A DNA stretch of 20,309 bases from Acidimicrobiaceae bacterium (GTDB taxonomy: Bacteria; Actinomycetota; Acidimicrobiia; Acidimicrobiales; RAAP-2), in NCBI GenBank assembly GCA_003164275.1, contig PLSY01000114.1, positions 1 to 20,309 of the forward strand. Direction: 5' to 3'. How positions within the stretch are numbered: the first letter of the stretch is position 1; the number at the start of each line of letters is the position of its first letter. Shown here piece by piece: positions 14,836-20,309 of this stretch. The notes below the pieces were generated by a model. The model saw only the letters and a list, made by a program, of their open reading frames with translations, did not search any database and was not told the DNA's origin. The translations under genes were made by a program, and so were the position numbers.

Positions 14836-16857
14836 TCAGCCTGACAACGCCTGTGAACAGTGGGCTCTGAGCGGACACTGGGGACACTTGGGCCGGTTCG
14901 GCGTGCAGAGGGTGTCCGCGAGTTCGATTAGGGCGAGGAACGCATGGTCCGAGGTCTCATCCTCGGCGCCAATCAGGCGGGCAAGCGCTATGCGGCCGTC
15001 GCTTCGCGTATTGCGACGATCGACGCTGCTGCCGGCGTAGCGTGCTGCGACCCTGAGGACGCCTTTGGTAACGAGCACGGGGTCCTCGTCGGGTCCAGGT
15101 GCGACTCGGGCGGCCATCTCTGCGATCGACTCAGTCACGTGAGGTGCCGAACGCATCCCGTCAACTGTGTCCAGCTGCGATCGGTCATTGACAAAGAAGT
15201 GAGCCGCCTCGAGCACCCGCTCGGCGTGCGGAGTCCGGTCGATCCAGGATGCCATCTCGCAAAGCTGGTCACCGTTTGCAACGGTTCGAGCAGGTGAATC
15301 GAGTGGTTCAAGCGCGGGCCACAGCGTCTTGGCCGACTCGGCTCGTATTCTGCCGAGAAGGAGCTCGGCTTGAATGACGATCCATCTGAGAGTCCGAAGG
15401 TCTGGTGAGTGACCCTCGTGCTCGGTTGAAAGCCATGGGTAGCGAAGCTCCCCTTGAGATTCGCGAGTCTCAAACCATGCCGCGAGCTTCCTAGCCGTAA
15501 CGGTCGTTGACTCCTGCTCGGGGGCGGCGCGATCCAGACTGGTCAGGATGCTCTGACCAAGCAGCAGGCCCAGCCGTGGTGGGACTGCGTTCCCGATCTG
15601 GCGAAATGCCGCCGATGGCGGACCTGCAAATCGGACGTCGTCTGGGAAGGTCTGAATCCTTGCGGCCTCGCGGATCGTGAGGGTGCGATCCTGCTCGGGG
15701 TGAATGAAGCCGTACCCATCCTTGGCAATGTGAGCGGTGATCGTTCGGCTGAGCTGGTTCCAGTCAAGGCGCTTGTACTTGTCGTCGAAGATGTCGTCTC
15801 GGTATCGCTTCAGCGAGACCTCACGCACCTCGGTGGGGCCATCGGTGACGCGATCCAAGGCCGCAACCGCGTCGTCGATCTCGGCGTAGGACGTCTCAGA
15901 ATCCATCGCCGAGAAGATGATCTTGTCGTCTTCACGGACTGGCCTGGTGATGTGGTCAAAGACTCGCTGCGTATCTGTCGGTGCAACCGAACTACGAGCT
16001 TCGAATTGGAAGTCGCTGCGAGGAGCGTCGTAGTCAGCCCAACCCTCCGCGCCGCCCTCGGGCCTCCAGCCTCCCTCCACTAGTGGCAGGTCACCTATGG
16101 CGGTTCGAAGAGTGACCTGGTACCCGCTCTCGTCTGGCCATTGGAACTGGGTCGCGTTTTCGAGAGCAACGAGAATCAGACGCTGACGAAATTGAGGCAC
16201 TTGGAATTTCGATGTCTCGATCACTCGAACGGACACCGAGTACCGAAGACCTTCGAGGACCTCAACCATCGTTCGTAGGATCTGCATGTCGCGATCAAGG
16301 GCCATGTCGGGCACGTTTTCCATGAGCACTGCCGCGGGACGAACTTCCTCAACGATGGCCAAGAAAGATTCCCAGAGATCGCGCCGCGCGTCCGTCGCGT
16401 GCCGACGGCCGGATCGAACCAGGTCTCGGATCATCGACCGTCCGGCCTTCGAGAATGGCTGGCAGGGGGGCCCGCCTGCGATCAGGGATACTCCCGTCTC
16501 CTTGGCGATCCGAACGACACGATCGATGCAGTCGTCGTCAGCCAGGTCCCAGTTGACCGAAAGGCCAGGAAAATGTGATCGATGGGTCTCTAGGGCCTCT
16601 CGGTCGTGGTCGACCCCGAAGATGACCTCAAAGCCCGAATCGTGAAGTCCGAGACTTAGACCCCCGGCTCCACAGAAGAGATCCATCGCCTTGGGAGAAT
16701 CGATGGATTTGGCCCAGGCGGTGAAGGCGTCCTCGTCCGATTCGGCAAAAGCATCGGCATGGGGCTCGAGCCGAACAAACGGTCCCCGTACGAGATCGAC
16801 CCCATAGATCCCCTTCTTCCTGCTCACGTTGATCAGTTTAGAGAGCGTCTCAGCCAT
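14836..16857 (-). CDS. C5-cytosine DNA methyltransferase fused to Fe-S endonuclease III-like domain
   Basis: A 673-residue protein with two parts. Residues about 56-445 are a full cytosine-C5 methyltransferase: motif I AMDLFCGAGGLSLGL (57-71, AdoMet binding), motif IV AGGPPCQPFS with catalytic Cys132, motif VI LMENVP (Glu180), motif VIII QFRQRL (222-227), a target-recognition region before IREAARIQTFPDD (395-407, motif IX), and QIGNAVPPRLG (420-430, motif X). Residues about 452-673 resemble the MutY/endonuclease III fold and end in the Fe-S loop Cys651-x6-Cys658-x2-Cys661-x5-Cys667. The helix-hairpin-helix is degenerate (VDGMRSAPHV) and Thr597 sits where the catalytic Asp should be, so this domain may only read DNA. 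I start at ATG 16857 (MAETLSKLINV). An ATG at 17052 adds 65 Arg/Pro-rich residues that look non-coding. It probably protects host DNA from the adjacent system. Confidence 0.93.
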   Translation of the reverse strand: MAETLSKLINVSRKKGIYGVDLVRGPFVRLEPHADAFAESDEDAFTAWAKSIDSPKAMDLFCGAGGLSLGLHDSGFEVIFGVDHDREALETHRSHFPGLSVNWDLADDDCIDRVVRIAKETGVSLIAGGPPCQPFSKAGRSMIRDLVRSGRRHATDARRDLWESFLAIVEEVRPAAVLMENVPDMALDRDMQILRTMVEVLEGLRYSVSVRVIETSKFQVPQFRQRLILVALENATQFQWPDESGYQVTLRTAIGDLPLVEGGWRPEGGAEGWADYDAPRSDFQFEARSSVAPTDTQRVFDHITRPVREDDKIIFSAMDSETSYAEIDDAVAALDRVTDGPTEVREVSLKRYRDDIFDDKYKRLDWNQLSRTITAHIAKDGYGFIHPEQDRTLTIREAARIQTFPDDVRFAGPPSAAFRQIGNAVPPRLGLLLGQSILTSLDRAAPEQESTTVTARKLAAWFETRESQGELRYPWLSTEHEGHSPDLRTLRWIVIQAELLLGRIRAESAKTLWPALEPLDSPARTVANGDQLCEMASWIDRTPHAERVLEAAHFFVNDRSQLDTVDGMRSAPHVTESIAEMAARVAPGPDEDPVLVTKGVLRVAARYAGSSVDRRNTRSDGRIALARLIGAEDETSDHAFLALIELADTLCTPNRPKCPQCPLRAHCSQALSG

Positions 16858-17098
16858 TGGACGGGGTGTCCGGGGCCGCAAGCATCGGTGCCCGCACGAA
16901 ATGCAGCTGGGACCAGCGCGTCGAGATCGCAGGGCCCGGCTCAAGGGGGGGTACTTGCTGTCGTCTATCCAGTTGGCCGGATCGGATACGCGACCACGAT
17001 CCGCATTGGGCCGCGCCGGCCGGGCTTCGAGACATGGTCTGACCCTACTCATGGGGTGTTGCGGGAAAGGGGCTACATCCTGATCCAGGGGTGGGCCT

Positions 17099-17116
17099 CT
17101 GACAAGGCCTTGTCAG
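17099..17116. promoter_or_regulatory. Perfect 18-bp palindrome, candidate operator
   Basis: CTGACAAGGCCTTGTCAG is its own reverse complement over all 18 bases, with no loop. It lies in the 299-base region between the leftward methyltransferase and the rightward small-gene pair, 40 bases before the GTG at 17157. Each arm ends in an outward-facing TTGTCA, one base off a -35 consensus, though I see no good -10 at the right distance on either side. Its position suggests a binding site for a dimeric regulator of one or both divergent units. Confidence 0.5.
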
Positions 17117-17142
17117 CGTCGATAAGGTCTGCAACCAAGAGC

Positions 17143-17150
17143 GGGAGGGG
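17143..17150 (+). promoter_or_regulatory. Strong ribosome binding site fixing GTG 17157
   Basis: GGGAGGGG lies six bases before GTG 17157. It is among the best Shine-Dalgarno matches in the window and supports that start for a small gene with no recognised family. Confidence 0.65.
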
Positions 17151-17156
17151 CGGCCA

Positions 17157-17528
17157 GTGCCGAGTCGAGCTGAAGAGGCGTTCCACGGTGAGATGCTGGC
17201 GGGTGGCGATCGCCTCAAGAAGGAGATCGGCTACAACCCGACCCGTTTCAATCAGATGGTCGCCGAGCATGGTGGGCCCGAGGCGGTCCGACTGTTGCTC
17301 GGGGGACGGGATGCCTCGGACGGATTCACAACACTCTGGGAGAACGGCCGGCTGGAGATGAGCTGCGAGGCGATCGCACTTTTGCCCTGGTACGCCGGCC
17401 TCTTTAGCGAGGACGAACGGGCAGTGGCTCGCCACCGGCTGGTTGAGCACGGCTTTGATGTCGACGGGTTTCTACAGCGCTGCTCAAGTAGCACTCCGCT
17501 CTGGTGGAGTCAGGCCGAGGCGCCGTGA
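17157..17528 (+). CDS. Unrecognised small helical protein (123 aa), first of a coupled pair
   Basis: A 123-residue soluble protein predicted mostly helical. Notable blocks are KKEIGYNPTRFNQMVAEHGG (21-40), AVRLLLGGRDASDGFTTLWE (43-62), RLEMSCEAIALLPWYAGLF (65-83) and DERAVARHRLVEHGF. The regular spacing of motifs (GYNPTRF, GG-x-x-A, SDGFTTLWE, S-x-EA) reads like a conserved family. I have the impression of similar proteins near actinobacterial restriction genes but cannot name a domain. GTG 17157 is set by GGGAGGGG at ideal spacing. It ends in a GTGA overlap with the next gene, so the two products are probably made in fixed ratio and may form a complex. Tryptophans near the end (PLWWSQAEAP) are unusual. 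A function tied to the neighbouring methyltransferase or to the HEPN protein is guesswork. Confidence 0.72.
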   Translation: MPSRAEEAFHGEMLAGGDRLKKEIGYNPTRFNQMVAEHGGPEAVRLLLGGRDASDGFTTLWENGRLEMSCEAIALLPWYAGLFSEDERAVARHRLVEHGFDVDGFLQRCSSSTPLWWSQAEAP

Positions 17529-18091
17529 CGATCCCGGGAACCTATCGGGAGGTCGACAAGTCAGCCGTCTCGTCATCGGACGCCTTGGCGGCGTGGGTGT
17601 TCGAGGCGCGACCGGCCCTAGAGAGGACCGCCAAGACCTACCACTCCACCATCACTTACAAGGACTTGGCCGAGGAGGTCCAAGCGGAGTCTGGGATCCG
17701 AACGAGACGACTCCTGCAACACTGGATCGGAGACGTCCTTGGAACCGTCGCTCGCGATTGCAACGCCGCGGGCGAGCCATTGCTATCGGCTCTTTGTGTT
17801 CGATCAGACGGGTCCGTTGGTCCCGGGTATGCGGTCGCTGTGGTTGAAAACTTCGGCGGAGAGCCGCCAGACGACTTGGACATGCACGCCGCTGAGGAGC
17901 GGCTCCGGTGCTATTGCTATTTCGGGGCGGAGCTGCCTGCCGACGGTGGTCGCCCAGCTCTGACCAAGCAAGTGGCCGCGGCGCGCGGCCGAGCGAAACG
18001 ACAGCCCCCGCTGGCTGAGTCGTCGCGGCCCATCTGTCCGAGCTGCTTCCTCATGCTTCCAGTCTCGGGGCAGTGCGACAACTGTTCCTAG
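17525..18091 (+). CDS. Unrecognised protein with C-terminal zinc ribbon (188 aa)
   Basis: A 188-residue protein that starts at GTG 17525, overlapping the previous stop as GTGA, four bases after GAGG (17517-17520). The N-terminal half (about 39-106) looks like a compact helical, possibly winged-helix domain: STITYKDLAEEVQAESGIRT, RRLLQHWIGDVLGTVARDC and LLSALCVRSDGSVGPGYA. The C-terminus is a zinc-ribbon pattern, Cys171-x2-Cys174 and Cys184-x2-Cys187, reached through a basic linker (150-162). The sixteen residues after the first block of cysteines are too short for an enzyme, so DNA or protein binding is the simplest idea. I do not recognise the family by name. Coupling to the 123-residue gene suggests a two-protein module; the 96 bases after it separate it from the HEPN gene, which has its own ribosome binding site. 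Confidence 0.72.
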   Translation: MTIPGTYREVDKSAVSSSDALAAWVFEARPALERTAKTYHSTITYKDLAEEVQAESGIRTRRLLQHWIGDVLGTVARDCNAAGEPLLSALCVRSDGSVGPGYAVAVVENFGGEPPDDLDMHAAEERLRCYCYFGAELPADGGRPALTKQVAAARGRAKRQPPLAESSRPICPSCFLMLPVSGQCDNCS

Positions 18092-18100
18092 CTGGGATCT

Positions 18101-18164
18101 CTCCGGACCGAGATGCAGTGCTGTGACCACTCAGCCGTAGGCTCCTGGTGCAATAGGTCCGGAG
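18101..18164. repeat. Split 9-bp inverted repeat before the HEPN gene
   Basis: CTCCGGACC (18101-18109) and its exact reverse complement GGTCCGGAG (18156-18164) flank 46 bases in the gap before the HEPN gene. They could be two operator half-sites, or the base of an RNA stem whose right arm ends 10 bases before the ribosome binding site at 18175-18179. No T-run follows, so it is not a standard terminator. Confidence 0.35.
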
Positions 18165-18187
18165 CTCTACCGGCGGGAGTACGAAGG

Positions 18188-19690
18188 ATGACTGATTCGA
18201 TCAAGGCGGCAGCCGACACAGGTGGCCCTGAACAGATCAGAACTGCTGCCCTGGCCTTCGTAGGTGCGGCATTCATTGCTCTGGCCCGAGAGAATGTGCT
18301 GCCGACCCCTCGCGTCCACCCGTACATCAAGGTGGGGAGGGACTACTTCGGAGGCGACGTGATGCCGCTGGCAGAATTCGCAGCCTTCGAGCAGACGCTT
18401 CATGACGTCTATCCCGGACGATTCGCTGATCCACTTCGTCGGCACCATGACGAGTTCCCGAACGCCTACATTTTCAGCTTCTTGGAGGCGTGTGTTTCCA
18501 GATGCGGAATCGAAGGCGTGTCCTATGACGTCGAGTCCCCGCCTGTCGCGCGATCTGTCACTGAGTTGATCGACGTTCTTGACTCTGATGAGTACGAAGT
18601 CATCTGCTGCCGTGAAGTGTCGCACCTGACGACGACCGATGGAAAGCCGCTCCAGCTTGGTGGGGTTGTGATCATGCCTGGACTCGAACAAGTTCCTGGT
18701 TCAGGTCTTGTGGGTGTTGCTTCAGGACTCGTCCCCGGAACCATCGGCGCCTTCAATCGGGACGAGCCGAGGATCTACGACCCGCCGAAGTCAATGGTGG
18801 TTGTGCGTGCCAAGGTGACAGACGTCAATCCCTTCTCGGTGGCAGCTCGTCTGTCAGCCCAGGTCGACCGTTTCCTTCTGCTCTGTCGACTCCTCCACGC
18901 GGCTACCGCCCAGTCGCGATGGCAAGTCTGTGGAGTCGCGACGCTCGTCGCTCGCATGAGTCCGATCTACACCAGGTATGGGAAGGCCGGGTTCATGGGA
19001 CCACTCGTACGGCGGACCACGCGATTGGCTTCGACAGATGAGGCTGCGTTCAAGAATCTTGGAGCGATGATTGACGAGGCAGTCGTCAAGCGCGAGGGCA
19101 TGATCACGACCCCATTTGACATGGCGCTCGATCGGTTCGCACGGACCTACCAATCCGATAGCCCCTTCGACTGCTTCGTGGATCTGGCCACCGCGCTGGA
19201 GGCCACACTTACCGGTAACGACCAGGGAACTGAGGCGATCTCACTCCGACTCAAGTCCCGGGCAGCCGCCTTGCTCCTGGTAGACGGTGATCCAGCATCG
19301 GCGATCTTCAATGACATCGGCAGTCTCTACGGCTTGCGCTCAACGTTGGTGCACGGCGGAAGCATCAAGGAGACGAAGCTTCGGAGAGAAATCAGCAGGG
19401 TCACCACCGTGCAAGCCGACGCGCCGTTCGGACAGGCTACGGCCCACGCAGTAGACCGCATGAGGGACATTGTTCGTCGGGCTTTCCTCGCCAGGCTGTG
19501 CCTGGCTGAAGCGCCAGATCCGACGTGGCCCTTCGAAGCGCCGGTGGCCGTGGACTCGATCCTCTCTGACGACGATCAACGAACGGTATGGCGCGACAAG
19601 TGGCGAAGCCGGATGAGCGAGATCGGTGCTGCTAGTGCTGCCGACCCTGCAAGACCGGGGGCCGATTTCATCTCTCCTGATGATCGTTAG
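18188..19690 (+). CDS. Apea-like HEPN domain protein
   Basis: A 500-residue protein whose C-terminal third (about 325-400) matches the Apea-like HEPN pattern: FVDLATALEATLTG, SLRLKSRAAALL, then IGSLYGLRSTLVHGG. The last block holds the R-x4-H signature (Arg384, His389) of HEPN ribonucleases, followed by two glycines. HEPN proteins often cut RNA as toxins or as effector arms of defence systems. The N-terminal 300 residues, including a beta-rich region around 135-215, are not recognised and could sense a trigger. I start at ATG 18188 because GGGAG (18175-18179) precedes it at good spacing; an in-frame ATG at 18113 would add 25 residues inside the inverted-repeat region. It follows the two small genes by 96 bases in the same direction. 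Membership of the same defence locus is likely by location but not proven. Confidence 0.78.
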   Translation: MTDSIKAAADTGGPEQIRTAALAFVGAAFIALARENVLPTPRVHPYIKVGRDYFGGDVMPLAEFAAFEQTLHDVYPGRFADPLRRHHDEFPNAYIFSFLEACVSRCGIEGVSYDVESPPVARSVTELIDVLDSDEYEVICCREVSHLTTTDGKPLQLGGVVIMPGLEQVPGSGLVGVASGLVPGTIGAFNRDEPRIYDPPKSMVVVRAKVTDVNPFSVAARLSAQVDRFLLLCRLLHAATAQSRWQVCGVATLVARMSPIYTRYGKAGFMGPLVRRTTRLASTDEAAFKNLGAMIDEAVVKREGMITTPFDMALDRFARTYQSDSPFDCFVDLATALEATLTGNDQGTEAISLRLKSRAAALLLVDGDPASAIFNDIGSLYGLRSTLVHGGSIKETKLRREISRVTTVQADAPFGQATAHAVDRMRDIVRRAFLARLCLAEAPDPTWPFEAPVAVDSILSDDDQRTVWRDKWRSRMSEIGAASAADPARPGADFISPDDR

Positions 19691-20309
19691 CGGCGCCGAA
19701 CGGAGATATAGGTGGTAATCCGATGTCTGGCTCAATCCTCGCCAAGACGTCCCGTGTCTGTGACCGGACGTTGTAGCGGTCTCTCGACAGTGCCCTCTTG
19801 CCAGATGACCGAAGCCGGATGACGGACGGGTCAGATTCTCCGAGATGGATTCGAAGGGCAGCGATGATGCAATCGTCTCGTTACAGCAGAGGCAACAAGC
19901 AACCAGACATCAGGCTCCTTGCCGAGGCGAACGGCTCCAAATGACAGCCCAAGGTGGCTGCAGAAGCCTGGCCTGATGCTGAAGATCGAGCGGGCGGGGG
20001 CCCGCTCGATCGAATCCATCCCTGACACATCGCACGACCCATCGTTGTCGCGATCGGGCAGCCAAATGAACAACGCCGTCGTCCGGACGACATCGAGTCG
20101 CCGGCACGACGCTCTGGCGCATTCGGGGGTCTGCTGGGGTTCCTCATCGTGTCGCCACCCCTTCCGGCGTCAATGGCACGTTGCGAGGCGCCGGCACGGA
20201 TGGTGACCTTTCGGGTCGGCTCGTCCCTCGCCTCACCATCCGGCCTTCGCTCCTCACTCTCGCTGCGCTCGACCATGACCCCGGTGGGGTCCCCGGCGAC
20301 CTCCTCTTC
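19691..20309. other. Right-end stretch without a convincing gene
   Basis: These 619 bases have several short open frames on both strands, none with a good start, ribosome binding site or recognisable product. A minus-strand frame around 19831-20150 has coding-like third positions (it includes WLPDRDNDGSCDVSGMDS) but lacks an ATG or GTG and could be a gene remnant. Near 20235-20275 the minus strand carries a purine-rich GAGCGCAGCGAGAGTGAGGA stretch of a kind that recurs between genes in high-GC actinobacteria. A strong hairpin is listed separately. Confidence 0.6.
19984..20011. repeat. 11-bp GC-rich hairpin in the right intergenic stretch
   Basis: GATCGAGCGGG (19984-19994) pairs perfectly with CCCGCTCGATC (20001-20011) around a six-base C/G loop. 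It lies about 290 bases beyond the HEPN stop codon. There is no T-run on either side, so it is not a classic intrinsic terminator; GC-rich hairpins without T-runs are often proposed as terminators or transcript stabilisers in actinobacteria. Confidence 0.45.

Noticed and set aside
16858..17052. N-terminal extension of the methyltransferase from ATG 17052
   Set aside because: The 65 extra residues are Arg/Pro-rich with no pattern of a methyltransferase N-terminus, and MAETLSKLINV at 16857 looks like a natural start. I could not exclude it, because neither start has a good ribosome binding site.
5754..17052. Assignment to DISARM, BREX, Dnd or a classical type I-III restriction system
   Set aside because: I see no DrmA/DrmB-like helicase, PglZ, phospholipase D nuclease, DndC-like sulfur-transfer gene or HsdR/HsdS. 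The GHKL-Z1-DUF4420-AIPR set fits a different architecture.
19831..20073. Minus-strand frame containing a DRDNDGSCD motif
   Set aside because: The motif recalls calcium-binding loops and third positions look coding, but the only start is an internal TTG without a ribosome binding site and the frame upstream soon reaches a stop. At most a gene remnant.
1..20309. CRISPR arrays, tRNA or rRNA genes, complete insertion sequences
   Set aside because: I found no regularly spaced repeats, no tRNA-like cloverleaf or conserved rRNA stretch, and no complete transposase with flanking inverted repeats. This was by eye only.

Overview
The window is high-GC DNA with GTG and TTG starts, tightly overlapping genes and strong Shine-Dalgarno sequences. 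Together with a Tad-pilus tail gene set and a LysM/BTAD membrane protein, this points to an actinobacterium. Acidimicrobiia or a relative is possible, but that is a guess.

Left end (about 1-3930): the tail of a Tad/Flp-type pilus operon. A TadE-like pseudopilin, a TadE/TadG-like membrane protein and a large LysM/BTAD membrane protein are coupled by ATGA overlaps. This looks like ordinary chromosomal backbone.

Transition (about 3931-5753): a stand-alone BRCT-domain protein, a 38-codon leftover of a leftward reading frame, a small conserved-looking 72-residue protein, and the decayed start of an IS3-type transposase orfA with an internal stop. It reads as a recombination scar marking the left edge of an accessory island.

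Defence island (5754-17052): a restriction-like locus. On the minus strand a Vsr-type endonuclease and a C5-cytosine methyltransferase bracket a rightward block. The block holds a GHKL (MORC/MutL-like) ATPase, a Z1-domain superfamily II ATPase, a PD-(D/E)XK nuclease (DUF4420 type), an AIPR abortive-infection protein and a second GHKL ATPase paralogous to the first. The first four are translationally coupled. Gene neighbourhoods joining GHKL paraMORC ATPases to superfamily II helicases, nucleases and methyltransferases have been described by comparative genomics as restriction-modification-like systems. My reading is that the methyltransferase marks self DNA, Vsr repairs the T:G mismatches left by 5mC deamination, and the ATPase/helicase/nuclease/AIPR set senses and attacks unmodified DNA. 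The least usual part is the methyltransferase: it carries a C-terminal endonuclease III-like domain with an intact four-cysteine Fe-S loop but apparently without the catalytic glycosylase residues.

Right arm (17053-20309): a divergent intergenic region with a perfect 18-bp palindrome precedes two coupled small genes of unrecognised family, the second ending in a zinc ribbon. A 500-residue protein with an Apea-like HEPN domain (R-x4-H motif intact) follows. The last 619 bases hold no convincing gene, only a strong GC-rich hairpin.
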